Of a stretch of DNA of 64,000 bases, positions 1 through 9,182 are shown piece by piece. A model generated the notes under the pieces. It searched no databases and had not been told where the DNA came from. It was given only the letters and a program-made list of their open reading frames with translations. Each line of letters begins with the position of its first letter. Within the stretch, counting starts at the first letter, position 1. Origin of the DNA: Bdellovibrio reynosensis (GTDB taxonomy: Bacteria > Bdellovibrionota > Bdellovibrionia > Bdellovibrionales > Bdellovibrionaceae). The stretch lies in contig NZ_CP093442.1 of assembly GCF_022814725.1 (NCBI RefSeq), positions 1,426,001-1,490,000 of the forward strand. The letters run 5' to 3'. A program made the translations under genes and the position numbers.

Positions 1-68
1 AACTAGAATGCTTTAAATTCTTTATAGCGCCTCTCAGACCCGGCATTGCCCTTGCAGTGCGGGTCAGT

Positions 69-1289
69 ATGAAAAAACTTACTTTATTTTTATTCTTAAT
101 TTTTTTCCTTCAAGCCTGCAGTCAAGATAGCTCTTCAAATAAAAAGCAAACCCCACTAACCCTGCGTCAATTAAGCAAAGATGGAGTTGAGTTTTCGTAC
201 GCAAGAAAGACGGATCTTGCTGAGGATCTTAGCAATCTCACCTCGTTCAAAGAAGACTTAAATAAATTCGTCGTTGAATTCTACATAAAAGGAAAACCCC
301 TTGCACAAATTCGCGTACTTAAAGTTGACAAATACACCCATGAAAACAGCGAGCTTTCACATCTAGTTCAAAGTGTCTCAACGAATTCTTGGAACCTTAT
401 TGATGAAGTCGACCTTAGCGAAGGTGCGGGTGCTATCAAACGATTCAAATCTAAAGAACTTACTTACGAAATTTTCGACGGAGAAAAAAAGTTGACACAA
501 TTCGAAGTCAACTTCATTCCCGATCTTTTTATCGCCGCTGGTGAAGTAAAAACTTTGTCAGATTTAAATTTAGATTCTGGAACTTTTGATTTTGGCTATT
601 TAGTTCTAGGTTACGGCTCCTCACTTGTAACAGAGGGAAAATCTATAACTTTCAATGTACAAAAATTAATTACGTTCGGTGCTATCGAAACTTTCACCAA
701 ACAAATGGCAATGATGGAAGGACCTGAGGCTAGCCGGGGTCAAAATGGCGGTGCTGTTGCGATAAATGCATTGGAGGCAAACGGCAATCTGGAAGTTTTT
801 CTTAGAGGCACCGTTGGTGGAAGGGGAAGAACAGGAGACAGTAATAAGAATGCAGGCGCAGCCGGTGCAGACGGAAAAATGGGAGTTTCTGGGCATAATC
901 ACCCGGATCCAAGCCCAAGATGTAAAGTCCAAAGCACTCCTGGAGAACAAGGCAAACAAGGCCCTGAAGGGGGCCCTGGTGGAAATGGCGGCAATGGTGG
1001 CGACTCCGGAACCTTTAAGTACTCCGGACAAAAAAATAATTCACTCTATTTGAAAATCCATACACTTCCAGGTCCCGGTGGAATTCGTGGTGAAGGCGGC
1101 ACCGGTGGCCCCGGCGGCCCGGGCGGAAAAGGTGTCAGAGATTACTATCCGTGTCCAGCAACCCCGGCAGGCGCACAAGGAAAAGCCGGCGATCCGGGCA
1201 AACCAGGACAACCAGGTAGCAGCGGCACAGCACAAGACTCATGCGTAAGTCTTCACAAGCACGAAGAAACAATCTGCAAAGTATTTTAA
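69..1289 (+). CDS. Lipoprotein with collagen-like Gly-rich tail
   Basis: The start is placed at the ATG at 69 because it gives a clean lipoprotein signal (MKKLTLFLFLIFFLQAC, lipidated Cys17); an in-frame GTG at 57 only adds MRVS. The first ~215 residues have no motif I recognise. From about residue 220 to 390 the chain is dominated by Gly-X-Y-like triplets (runs such as GEQGKQGPEGGPGGNGG and GDPGKPGQPG), interrupted by short non-repetitive inserts with a few Cys residues. Collagen-like Gly-X-Y segments form stalks in many surface proteins; here that role is inferred. The next lipoprotein gene follows after 15 nt, so the two are probably co-transcribed. The function is unknown and the lipoprotein call is strong. 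Confidence 0.75.
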   Translation: MKKLTLFLFLIFFLQACSQDSSSNKKQTPLTLRQLSKDGVEFSYARKTDLAEDLSNLTSFKEDLNKFVVEFYIKGKPLAQIRVLKVDKYTHENSELSHLVQSVSTNSWNLIDEVDLSEGAGAIKRFKSKELTYEIFDGEKKLTQFEVNFIPDLFIAAGEVKTLSDLNLDSGTFDFGYLVLGYGSSLVTEGKSITFNVQKLITFGAIETFTKQMAMMEGPEASRGQNGGAVAINALEANGNLEVFLRGTVGGRGRTGDSNKNAGAAGADGKMGVSGHNHPDPSPRCKVQSTPGEQGKQGPEGGPGGNGGNGGDSGTFKYSGQKNNSLYLKIHTLPGPGGIRGEGGTGGPGGPGGKGVRDYYPCPATPAGAQGKAGDPGKPGQPGSSGTAQDSCVSLHKHEETICKVF

Positions 1290-1304
1290 TCAAAAGGATC
1301 GTAT

Positions 1305-4013
1305 ATGAAAAATTCCATTTCTTTACTCTTAGTGACTTCTTTGGCTCTTTCAGGATGTTCTAATTCCACCACCTCACCGAAAGTGAAAACAGAAATAAAA
1401 GTACAGGGCGAGACGGAACTTAAAAAATTAATTTCTGGTCCTCAACCCAACCTTGCTCTTGCAGAAATCGCGGCACAAGAAGTTAAGTTATTAAATCCTG
1501 AAGTAGCGACCCAACTGGCAAAACAGATGGAAGGGAGCGTAAATTGGGCAGAACTGCAAAAGTCGACGACCCATAAGATCTTAAAAACTGCGCAAGGATT
1601 CGTGATGGGCGCTTCACCGGCAGTATATGATCCCGAATACATGTCTCGATCTTTAATTCGACAAATTGAAGAAGCCCGCGCTGCCGGTTCGTTCGCAGGA
1701 AGAATTGAAATCCAAGTAGCCAATATGGCGAAAAGCGAGGCTCTTAAAGGCTTGATGGCTACCTATAACGAAACTCTTAATTCTCAAGGCAAAGAAATTT
1801 CAGCAGAACTTGTAGAACGATGGTCAAAAGAACAACCGGAAATCATTCAGCAAATTGATAGTTTAATTTCTGTTGATGTTAAAAATCGAGCTGCTGAAAT
1901 TACCAAGGTCTTAAAACAGGCAGACCGCCTGTTAGTAACATATGGAATTCCTGATGAAGATCAGGCAAAGATACTTCTGTATGGTCTAATAGCGAATCAT
2001 CTTCATGAAGTTTTAAAAGAACACAAAACCGTAAAAGAACTCATTCGCATTGTTGGCGAGGTCAATGATGCCAAAGCCAAAATTCAAAATGTTCTGCTAT
2101 TAGCGGACTCATTATCAAAACACGGTCAAGCTCTAAAAAATGACTGGAAGAACATTAAATCTTCTTTTTCAAATATCGTTGAAGATCTGAAATATTACGA
2201 AGGACTTACCGACCCTGATCAAATGGTGGTTTCAGAAGAAGCACGTAAGGGCGTCATTCGCTATCTTGATGATGTACTGAATGGCAAAGTAAATAGTGGT
2301 GAAAAGGCATCAAGCGAAAAGAAAAGCTTTCTGACTGAGGCGCATCCAATCGATAAAAATGTCGACAGCTTCTTAACCAGCACGAAAAACGCATCGGACT
2401 CACTAAGTAACCTTATTAATATTACTGAACAGCTTTCTGGTGCTCTGGGTGTTAGAATCGATCCCTCGCTAGTCGACGCAATGAACACCGCTAAGAAGGT
2501 TACCGCAGGGGTCGAACTAGTCCATGGAGCCGTAAAGGCTTATGCAACAGGGGGCTTAGTCGGAGCCCTGGGGGTTATTTCCGGAGGGGCTGGAGGTGTT
2601 TTAGGAATTGGCGGTGCCCCATCTGAGCTAGGCATGGTGAAACAAGACTTGGCCGAGATCAAAAAAACCCAAATGGAAATTTTGAAAATTCAAAAAGCCA
2701 CTGTACGCATGATCAAAGACTTAGCCGTCATGATCGACGAGTATCATCAGCAGGAACTGCGAGCCTTGGCTGAAATTCGTGACGATATTATCACTAATCT
2801 TGAATTGAACGCCCTTACCTTAAACCGAGACATTCATCTGTGCCATGCTCTTTTAAGTTATGCCTACTCTTCTTCATCGCCTGTTGGCGTCCGGAAATCT
2901 TTAGTTTCAGTTCGTGAAGCAAGCCTTAACCGCCAACTCTTCTTAACGAAAATTGGAGGACTAAAAGGAATTCGCGATGCCCTAAGTTCAAGCCAAGGAA
3001 GTTATGCCCAAAGCTGTCATCACGCGATGTCTTTAGCTTTCAAACAAGAGTTTATCAGTGATACTCCTCTGTTGCTTCGCCACATCAATCGTTTCCAGGA
3101 TGGCGAAAAGGAAAGTGGCATAAAAATTCAGAGTAAGCTCTACACTCCTGCATTAAATTATTTCCATGGCAAAATTAGCAAAAAAGATTTTGAAGAGATG
3201 TCATTGCATCTTCCAGTACTGGATTTCAAAACCTACCAGTCTAGAAAGATTGACCATATATATTCAAAAGCCACTGTGAATCGCGAGCCAAATCTGCTGT
3301 CACTGGTTGATCTTGTCGGCCCGTTATCCTTAGAAAGATATGGGACTTTGTTAGTTGCCCTGCACCCTTATATTTCAACGAATATCAGAGACTTTGAAAA
3401 TTTAGAAACGCTCACCGATGAAAAAGAGGGAATGGAAAATGGGACTAAATGGTCTCAACAATGGTTGGCCGGAGCTTTAGAAATCACTAAGATTGCAATA
3501 GCCCAAGAATCCATTTTAGCTGGGGAGCCATTGCTTCATGCTCTTGAATTGGACTGGCCTTCAATTACGGCAGAAACATCTGACTGTGTGAAGGAAAAAA
3601 AGAAGTTTTGCTTTGTAAGGCAAAATCCTTTGATGTTGCGTAATCTGTTAACTTATATCATCTCCAGAAAAAATGGATTTAGTAATGTTAATTACTCTTC
3701 TGCCTATGAAAAAGGATCAAGCGGAACTAACGACATTGCAAACTTGCTTAACGTGAAACCAGATAGATTGATTTTTGAAAATTCATCAAAGAGGTGGATC
3801 CTAAAACTTGATAACCAAGATCAACTAGGTCTGCAAATCTATTTACCAACTCCTGAGGTGGTAGCTAGAGGTAGAATTGAATATTCAGAAGCGATGCCAC
3901 GCTTACTTATGCTGCAGGAAAAGATCGCTGAGGAGTTAGCTTTGGTAACACCGCTAAATCTGAATGAAAAAGAAACAAATGAGATGATGAAGTTACTAAT
4001 AATTAAAAATTAG
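1305..4013 (+). CDS. Large helical lipoprotein with a glycine-zipper hydrophobic segment
   Basis: This 902-residue protein starts with a lipoprotein signal (LALSGC, Cys18). The ATG is preceded by AAGGA at about 6 nt. Sequence composition suggests mostly alpha-helix. Near residues 405-436 there is a hydrophobic, glycine-rich segment (TGGLVGALGVISGGAGG), followed at once by a long charged coiled-coil-like stretch (DLAEIKKTQMEILKIQKATV). A hydrophobic hairpin flanked by amphipathic helices is typical of membrane-inserting or pore-forming folds, but no family is recognised. It lies 15 nt after the collagen-like lipoprotein, consistent with one transcript. Function unknown; membrane association beyond the lipid anchor is inference. 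Confidence 0.7.
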   Translation: MKNSISLLLVTSLALSGCSNSTTSPKVKTEIKVQGETELKKLISGPQPNLALAEIAAQEVKLLNPEVATQLAKQMEGSVNWAELQKSTTHKILKTAQGFVMGASPAVYDPEYMSRSLIRQIEEARAAGSFAGRIEIQVANMAKSEALKGLMATYNETLNSQGKEISAELVERWSKEQPEIIQQIDSLISVDVKNRAAEITKVLKQADRLLVTYGIPDEDQAKILLYGLIANHLHEVLKEHKTVKELIRIVGEVNDAKAKIQNVLLLADSLSKHGQALKNDWKNIKSSFSNIVEDLKYYEGLTDPDQMVVSEEARKGVIRYLDDVLNGKVNSGEKASSEKKSFLTEAHPIDKNVDSFLTSTKNASDSLSNLINITEQLSGALGVRIDPSLVDAMNTAKKVTAGVELVHGAVKAYATGGLVGALGVISGGAGGVLGIGGAPSELGMVKQDLAEIKKTQMEILKIQKATVRMIKDLAVMIDEYHQQELRALAEIRDDIITNLELNALTLNRDIHLCHALLSYAYSSSSPVGVRKSLVSVREASLNRQLFLTKIGGLKGIRDALSSSQGSYAQSCHHAMSLAFKQEFISDTPLLLRHINRFQDGEKESGIKIQSKLYTPALNYFHGKISKKDFEEMSLHLPVLDFKTYQSRKIDHIYSKATVNREPNLLSLVDLVGPLSLERYGTLLVALHPYISTNIRDFENLETLTDEKEGMENGTKWSQQWLAGALEITKIAIAQESILAGEPLLHALELDWPSITAETSDCVKEKKKFCFVRQNPLMLRNLLTYIISRKNGFSNVNYSSAYEKGSSGTNDIANLLNVKPDRLIFENSSKRWILKLDNQDQLGLQIYLPTPEVVARGRIEYSEAMPRLLMLQEKIAEELALVTPLNLNEKETNEMMKLLIIKN

Positions 4014-4073
4014 TCAACGGAGCTAGTTTTCTTTAAGTGTTCGCAATGTTCCTGATCTAAATTGAGATTCGTT

Positions 4074-4098
4074 TATGGAGCCCTATTGGGCCTCCATA
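4074..4098. repeat. Intergenic hairpin after the lipoprotein pair
   Basis: TATGGAG-CCC pairs with GGG-C-CTCCATA across a TATT loop, a 10-bp stem with one bulged C. There is no T-run after it, so it is a hairpin of uncertain role, possibly a processing or weak termination site between two lipoprotein genes. Confidence 0.5.
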
Positions 4099-4129
4099 TC
4101 TTGGCCGATTCTATGTTTGGGGGTGGCCA

Positions 4130-5755
4130 TTGAATCTGCGCGGTACTTTTTCTAAAAGTCTCATCGGTATTTCTTTACTAGCATCAATTTTCGCTTTTCA
4201 AAACTGCGCGCAACAAGGCGCATTTGAAGCTTCAAGCACTGTCGACATTTCTGATGCAGCATTAGTGAATGAAGGTAAAGCGGTTGCAAATCAAATTTAT
4301 GATTCTGAAACCCGCGCCAAGATGGAAGGCGACCGCGCTGAATTTAAAAATGTGTTTAGAACTATGGCCATTGAAAAATTCAAGGGCACCAGCAATGAAG
4401 AAATCAAAGCCACCGTCGATCAAATGATTGATGCTGGCGCAAGCCCCGCTGATCTGGAAGTTTCTTTTTCGGCAAGAGCTGACCTAAAAATGGCTGTTGA
4501 AAGATTAGCGAAAATTCAACAAAACCGCGCCGGCTTGATTTCAAGCCTAGGTATTACTCCTTATTCAATTCGCTTTAGCTTAATTCTAAATAAAAAAATC
4601 TCTGCCATCGAACTGCAAACAGCTTTACGAAAAGATGTCAGCCCTCGAATTTCAATCGCACAAAATTCCAACGAAGAATTAGACCTCGCGCAAGGCTTTA
4701 TTAATGGAAACAAAGAACATGTGAATGACTTAAACGCAGCCTTCGTGCAACTATCACGTCATCCTTTAGTGAAGGCCATTGCAAATGATGTCTCAATCAA
4801 AAGCAGCGAAGGTTCACCTACAAAAACTCCGGAACAATCCGATGTCGTACACGTGCCTGCTCAAGAATGGCAAATTGTTACCGCTCGCATAAAACCGAAC
4901 CCAAATCACACTCGTACCAGTGAGCACCTTTTAAGAATCGTCCAAGAAACTGCAAAGAATAAATACGTCGCCGTCGTTGGGCAGTGGGGTAAAGAACATT
5001 ATCTTTTTTCATTTCGAGTAAAAGTCGAAAAAAGTGCAGTGGATGAGTTAATGAGAACACTGCGTGCTTCCACTCAATTTGAATTATTGGGCCTTACCCA
5101 CAGATTTGTGATGAAACAATATCGTATCACGGTCAATGAGCACGCTGATTGCCTAAAGCTAAAGGATCTTTGCAACGGAAAGTATTTTAAACCAGAAAAA
5201 ATTGAGGCAGACGTCGTTCCAAGCCTCCACACCACTTGGCCACAGGGTCTACCGATAGTGAATCCTAATTTTTGGTTAACCAAAATTGAGAATGAAAGAT
5301 CATTTATCTTCACTTTAGTTAACGAAGGAGCGATGTCTTATTATTCCGACATGAGCAAACTAGGCAAAGCGTTGGGGATGCTTTCGTACGTAGATACGAT
5401 TAGACCGATAGGAACAACCGAAGGCTATACAAAGGGTTCAACAGCTGCTTATCTGTCGGCAACGACCTACATTACTCTTGCAATCAAATATAAGAAAGAT
5501 CAGTTCACGTTGTGCCAAGATTCTGCAGTTGCCAAAGTTCATTACTGTTACCCAGATGGATACCTAAAACTTGAATTCGTACTTGAGGCATTGAACGCTG
5601 GATTTGCGAAGACAATAATATTTCCATCAGGCAGTATACGTGAAGGAGCGACGAACATTTACGTGAAGTTCCCAAATGACCCGCTTTCAAAAAGCGAACT
5701 CATAAAAGCTCTGAAAATCGCTCCGTTTATTGAATCAGTGACAGAGGTTAAATAG
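4130..5755 (+). CDS. Hypothetical lipoprotein
   Basis: No ATG or GTG lies in frame near the signal sequence, so a TTG start at 4130 is chosen; it gives a 541-residue precursor with the lipobox FQNC (Cys26). The mature part is soluble-looking, with no membrane segment after the signal. I recognise no domain. There are scattered Cys residues in the C-terminal half (CLKLKDLC, a CQDS...HYC pair) that could form disulfides in the periplasm. It ends just before a strong bidirectional terminator shared with the convergent gene at 5809. Product function unknown. Confidence 0.7.
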   Translation: MNLRGTFSKSLIGISLLASIFAFQNCAQQGAFEASSTVDISDAALVNEGKAVANQIYDSETRAKMEGDRAEFKNVFRTMAIEKFKGTSNEEIKATVDQMIDAGASPADLEVSFSARADLKMAVERLAKIQQNRAGLISSLGITPYSIRFSLILNKKISAIELQTALRKDVSPRISIAQNSNEELDLAQGFINGNKEHVNDLNAAFVQLSRHPLVKAIANDVSIKSSEGSPTKTPEQSDVVHVPAQEWQIVTARIKPNPNHTRTSEHLLRIVQETAKNKYVAVVGQWGKEHYLFSFRVKVEKSAVDELMRTLRASTQFELLGLTHRFVMKQYRITVNEHADCLKLKDLCNGKYFKPEKIEADVVPSLHTTWPQGLPIVNPNFWLTKIENERSFIFTLVNEGAMSYYSDMSKLGKALGMLSYVDTIRPIGTTEGYTKGSTAAYLSATTYITLAIKYKKDQFTLCQDSAVAKVHYCYPDGYLKLEFVLEALNAGFAKTIIFPSGSIREGATNIYVKFPNDPLSKSELIKALKIAPFIESVTEVK

Positions 5756-5757
5756 CA

Positions 5758-5789
5758 AAGAAAAGAGCTCCTCCAGGAGCTCTTTTCTT
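5758..5789. terminator. Bidirectional intrinsic terminator
   Basis: AAGAAAAGAGCTCCT and AGGAGCTCTTTTCTT form a 14-15 bp perfect stem with a 2-4 nt loop between the convergent genes ending at 5755 and 5809. The A-rich and T-rich flanks suit termination on both strands. Confidence 0.85.
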
Positions 5790-5808
5790 CCCAAAATCAA
5801 AAACTAAC

Positions 5809-6672
5809 CTAATGCGCAGATTCCTGAGAAACTTCCTCAGCCTGCAAATTCTCGCCCTGGCGATAACGATCCACCAAACTTTCATCGGTCGTTGGGAAAG
5901 AGAATAACAACGAATGAACATTGGATTCTTCATCTTCCTGGGTCACAGCAATGTAGGTAAGATCCTTAGTCGTTTCGTGGTCTGGATATTCTTTAATAAA
6001 GCAAACCAAGACGTTTCCATCTAAATCATTTTTACGCCAAATTTCATCAGCACTTTCAATGGTGTCTTCACGAAGATTCGCGAATTCAGAAAACTTATCT
6101 TGAGGAATATCTTTTTCACCGCGCACTTTTAGCATGGCAATATAAAGCCCCATGGCCAAAGGGTCGCCTTCACCCAGGGCGTCGCCTTCCACTGCTCCAC
6201 CAGAAACTTCTTCAAAAGTTTTATCGTAAACAAGCTCCCCTTTTTGGAAGGCTTCTACCATCTTCGGATCACGAGTTGGGAAGTGGATAAAAACAAAAGT
6301 TGGAATTTCTTCTTCCGAAGAAACGTAAGCTACTGCCACATAAGTGAACTGTTCATCGCCTTCTTGAATATTTTTAATGAAGTGATAAACGGCAAAGTCC
6401 TCAAAAGTCTTATCATCCATCCACACTTCTTCGGGTTCATCCAAAGTTGTTTCAAGATAATGCTCATGGGCAATTTGTTCTTCGTCAGAATAATCGGTTT
6501 CAATGCGAAGAGATTGGTACTCATGCTCCATATGGTCGATGGCTTCTTCAAAGTAGCCAAACAAGGCTTCTTCAGACTCAAAAATAAGTCCTGCCGCTTC
6601 ATCTACAAGAATGTATTCTTGTTCAGTCGGACCAGATGTTTTTTTCTTAGCACGGGTTTTCGTTTTTGCCAT
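5809..6672 (-). CDS. Acidic hypothetical protein
   Basis: The start is set at the ATG at 6672, giving MAKTKTRAKKKTSG; an upstream in-frame codon would only add MRGARN. The 287-residue product has a basic lysine-rich N-terminus, then a long, very acidic body rich in Glu and Asp. It has no signal peptide or membrane segment. There is internal similarity between two stretches with the pattern FTYVAVAYVSSEEE...HFPTRD and LTYIAVTQEDEES...SFPTTD, suggesting a duplicated module. I cannot assign a family. Probably cytoplasmic; role unknown. It has its own terminator at 5758-5789. Confidence 0.7.
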   Translation of the reverse strand: MAKTKTRAKKKTSGPTEQEYILVDEAAGLIFESEEALFGYFEEAIDHMEHEYQSLRIETDYSDEEQIAHEHYLETTLDEPEEVWMDDKTFEDFAVYHFIKNIQEGDEQFTYVAVAYVSSEEEIPTFVFIHFPTRDPKMVEAFQKGELVYDKTFEEVSGGAVEGDALGEGDPLAMGLYIAMLKVRGEKDIPQDKFSEFANLREDTIESADEIWRKNDLDGNVLVCFIKEYPDHETTKDLTYIAVTQEDEESNVHSLLFSFPTTDESLVDRYRQGENLQAEEVSQESAH

Positions 6673-6833
6673 ATTTCTCGCACCCCTCACACTTCATTAT
6701 CGAGACAATCTTGTGCCGCAAACAACTTAAAAAAAAACAGACTCGACAAGGTTCGTCATACCGTCATTTTTCATGTTGCAACGGCCGAGCTTTTTCCTCA
6801 CCATCTGAATTAAGATGTCGCAAGGGAGGCGCC

Positions 6834-7148
6834 TTGGCCAATATCGAAGAGACAAGTTTAGAAAGAATGGAAGCTTTGTTGTCTCATTCCGCTTTGGGTG
6901 TGCATGTTTTATTTGAAAACAAAGACATCGCGGAAGTCCTCAAAGAAGTCAAAGACGACAAAGACTTTTACTCGTTTGAAAAAATGAAAAAGGTCCAAGA
7001 CGTGATGACGGAACTCATCACCAAAAAATCGTACTTTGAAAAAATGGCTTACCTTCAAGCCCTAGATTCAGAGTCCTACCACATGCTGGTTCGCGCTTAC
7101 TTTCACATCGTTGAAAACACGGTGCGCGCCAATCACGAACATCACTAA
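6834..7148 (+). CDS. Small helical hypothetical protein
   Basis: A TTG at 6834 is chosen because GGGAGG lies 4-7 nt upstream, whereas earlier in-frame starts lie in sequence antisense to the neighbouring gene and have no ribosome binding site. The 104-residue product (MANIEETSLERMEALL...) is predicted helical, charged, and lacks a signal peptide. It contains an aromatic/histidine-rich C-terminus (SYHMLVRAYFHIVEN...NHEHH). No family is recognised. It is divergent from the acidic gene at 5809-6672 and is followed by a 12-bp inverted repeat. Confidence 0.6.
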   Translation: MANIEETSLERMEALLSHSALGVHVLFENKDIAEVLKEVKDDKDFYSFEKMKKVQDVMTELITKKSYFEKMAYLQALDSESYHMLVRAYFHIVENTVRANHEHH

Positions 7149-7170
7149 AATAATCTGATCAATATTTCGA

Positions 7171-7207
7171 CGCTTTCTTTGGACTTAAGCAAAAGCCAAA
7201 GAAAGCG
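7171..7207. terminator. Terminator-like 12-bp inverted repeat
   Basis: CGCTTTCTTTGG (7171-7182) and CCAAAGAAAGCG (7196-7207) are perfectly complementary with a 13-nt loop, 22 nt after the stop at 7148. There is no clear T-run, so this may be a processing or stabilising hairpin and not a classical intrinsic terminator. Confidence 0.55.
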
Positions 7208-7380
7208 CCTAACTTTTAGAGTTCTAATTCGACACCAATCAAAGAATTATTCTGCGCAGCGTTGGCAAAATGCTATTCTAATTTTCGTAGGCACAAAAAA
7301 CTGTAAGAGCAAGAACGCTTCTTCCGGGGGGACAAGGAAGTTCCAAATTTCCTCCCAGCAAAACCGAGGGCAGAGGTTGG

Positions 7381-7495
7381 CGAGAAGGGTCCAAGCGCAA
7401 GGCGGAGGATCTTCCGCGAAACGCAGGCGTGGCAGCGCCACGTCGGAGAGAAGCGGAAGACCGCACAACGCAGTCGATTGGGCCCTTATCGACGA
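7381..7495. repeat. Structured repeat family A, copy 1
   Basis: The core GCAAGGCGGAGGAT (7397-7410) and ACCGCACAACGCAGTC (7460-7475) are shared with copies at 53309 and 59991. Between them are nested stems: CTTCCGC (7411-7417) with GCGGAAG (7453-7459), and CGTGGC (7428-7433) with GCCACG (7437-7442). Outside, AAGGGTCC pairs imperfectly with GGGCCCTT. The two inner stems have different bases from the other copies but still pair. It lies in the ~400-nt gap 7149-7546; the stretch before it (7208-7380) shows only GC-rich imperfect hairpins. A frame open across it is judged non-coding. Confidence 0.8.
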
Positions 7496-7546
7496 CCGAC
7501 CGACTTTAGACTAAAGATTCCCACCGCGAAGCCGATAGGAATGCTT

Positions 7547-7876
7547 GTGAAATATCGAGTGTTCTTATCGGCTTTATTTCTTATTTTGATACCGGGACTG
7601 AGCTTTGCTGAGTACCGCGTCTTCGTTTTAAAGATAACGAAAAAAGCCGCTACCGCCCCTACTGAAGGACGCGCGCCAGCTTCTGCAGCCCCAGACTTCC
7701 GTCTGGTGGAAAGCACTTTAGATCCTACTCAATACCGCTTCTATCACCAACTGGCTCCGGATGAAGATGTTACTTACATCGATACCTGGCGCTGCTACGG
7801 GCGCACCGGCGATTTCCAAGCGTTGTGTCCCAACCCGAAAGGCCAGATTCAGGAAGCCGCAAATCCCTCACCTTAA
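7547..7876 (+). CDS. Small exported hypothetical protein
   Basis: AGGA at 7537-7540 directly abuts the ATG at 7541, which is too close; the GTG at 7547 has a 6-nt spacing and yields the signal peptide MKYRVFLSALFLILIPGLSFA. The mature part is about 85 residues, with a Cys pair (WRCYGRTGDFQALC) that may form a disulfide. No family is recognised. The stop codon overlaps the left arm of the inverted repeat preceding the coiled-coil/Hsp20 gene, so expression of the two could be linked. Likely periplasmic; function unknown. Confidence 0.6.
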   Translation: MKYRVFLSALFLILIPGLSFAEYRVFVLKITKKAATAPTEGRAPASAAPDFRLVESTLDPTQYRFYHQLAPDEDVTYIDTWRCYGRTGDFQALCPNPKGQIQEAANPSP

Positions 7877-7905
7877 TGTAGTTGTATCTTTTTGATACAC
7901 TACAT
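7876..7905 (+). promoter_or_regulatory. Inverted repeat abutting the Hsp20-type gene start
   Basis: ATGTAGTTGTATC (7876-7888), a TTTTT spacer, and GATACACTACAT (7894-7905) form a 12-bp near-perfect inverted repeat that ends 2 nt before the ATG at 7908. No Shine-Dalgarno is visible, so the hairpin occupies the site where one would be. It could be a repressor operator or an RNA hairpin controlling initiation. Confidence 0.5.
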
Positions 7906-7907
7906 TC

Positions 7908-9182
7908 ATGTCGTCGATTGAACGAAAATCCCAACAAGCGGACCTGACCGAACTTAATGCCGAATACGCGCGTAAAAAAAAGAAGCTCGTTCAAGACAAC
8001 GAAGAACAGATCAGTGATCTGAAAGAATACTACGGCGAAAAAAAAGACGCTGTCAGCGCGCAAAACGAAGCCGCTATCAATCACATCCAAAAACGACAAA
8101 AAGAAATGAACCTAAAGGCGACCGAAGAGCGCGATAGGGTTAATTCAAGTTATAAAAATAAAGCCCAAGCTATGCAGAAGACTTATGATGATAAGCTAGC
8201 TGCCACCCGTGAGGGCCGCGAAGCTCAAATTCGCAGAGCCCAGGCTTCAACCCACGAAAAAGTTCGTGATATCGAAAACGATGCGCAAGCGCGTATTGAA
8301 GATGTTCGCTTGCAAAGTTCTGTTGAATTAGAAAAAGCCAAAGGCAAATTCAACAAAGAGATGAAGCAGATCAATGAATACAGCGAAAAACGCTTGGATC
8401 AGCAACGTCAACTTAATGATTTAAGTCTTAAAAGCGAAATCGAACGCGGTCGTGAAGTGCATGATGAAGTGCGCTCTCGCAACGAAAAAGAACACACTGA
8501 ACTTCGTCAACGTGGCGAAGTGATGATCACAGAAGAAAAGCAAAAACAAAGCACGCAGCTACAAAAAATCGATGAGACGGCAGCCCAACGCCAGGAAAAA
8601 ATCGAAAAAAACTGGGCGTCCCGCGAAGAAAGAGCCAATAAACTTTATTCGCAAAAAATCGCTGAAAACAAGAAGGCCAATGAGGATCAACTTAGAACTC
8701 AGAACAGCCGCTTTAAAAGTGTTTACGCCAAAAATGAAAACGCTCAGCGAGAGAGCTTAGATATTCAAAATCAGAACTACCTTAAGCAGCTGAATGAAAC
8801 TCGCAAAGATTTCGTTCGTTCGTCTGAAAAATACGCGAACAAAGAACATGATCCGTTTTACAAGGTGGAAGATCGTGGCAGCCGAATTAGCGAAAGCATG
8901 AATTTCTACGTGTTAGAAGCTTTCGTGCCTGAACATGAAAAAGACGCAGTGAAAGTTTCGATTCAAAACGACAAGGCCACAGTGTCGGGCCAACGTTCAT
9001 TCAAAGATAAGATAGAAGAAGATGGAAAGATCACCAGCAGCGCGAACTATCAAACATTCCGTGAGGAATTCCCATTTGATAAGCCAGTGATCACAGAGGG
9101 AATGACCCGTGAACGCCGAGGCGACTGGGTCGTTTATCAAATCCCTAAAGGGAATCTGAACCGTTACGACCGTAAGGCGTAA
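7908..9182 (+). CDS. Coiled-coil protein with C-terminal Hsp20/alpha-crystallin-like domain
   Basis: Residues ~1-300 of this 424-residue protein are almost entirely charged heptad-like coiled coil (E/K/Q/R rich). From about residue 305 the composition changes to a beta-rich module, starting DPFYKVEDRGSRISE and continuing with VLEAFVPEHEKDAVKVSIQ, NDKATVSGQRSF and REEFPFDKPV. This matches the layout of an alpha-crystallin/small heat-shock domain (DxFY...VxVPGxxKxxxxV...LxVSGxR...FxRxFxLP). No signal peptide is present. Small heat-shock proteins hold unfolding clients; a long coiled-coil N-terminus is unusual, since typical family members are 140-180 residues. The 3' end overlaps the convergent HTH gene by 38 nt. 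Confidence 0.7.
   Translation: MSSIERKSQQADLTELNAEYARKKKKLVQDNEEQISDLKEYYGEKKDAVSAQNEAAINHIQKRQKEMNLKATEERDRVNSSYKNKAQAMQKTYDDKLAATREGREAQIRRAQASTHEKVRDIENDAQARIEDVRLQSSVELEKAKGKFNKEMKQINEYSEKRLDQQRQLNDLSLKSEIERGREVHDEVRSRNEKEHTELRQRGEVMITEEKQKQSTQLQKIDETAAQRQEKIEKNWASREERANKLYSQKIAENKKANEDQLRTQNSRFKSVYAKNENAQRESLDIQNQNYLKQLNETRKDFVRSSEKYANKEHDPFYKVEDRGSRISESMNFYVLEAFVPEHEKDAVKVSIQNDKATVSGQRSFKDKIEEDGKITSSANYQTFREEFPFDKPVITEGMTRERRGDWVVYQIPKGNLNRYDRKA

Noticed and set aside
7179-7514. An open frame of 111 codons across the family A copy 1
   Set aside because: It is made of the palindromic repeat, has Arg/Ser/Gly-rich low-complexity translation and no ribosome binding site.
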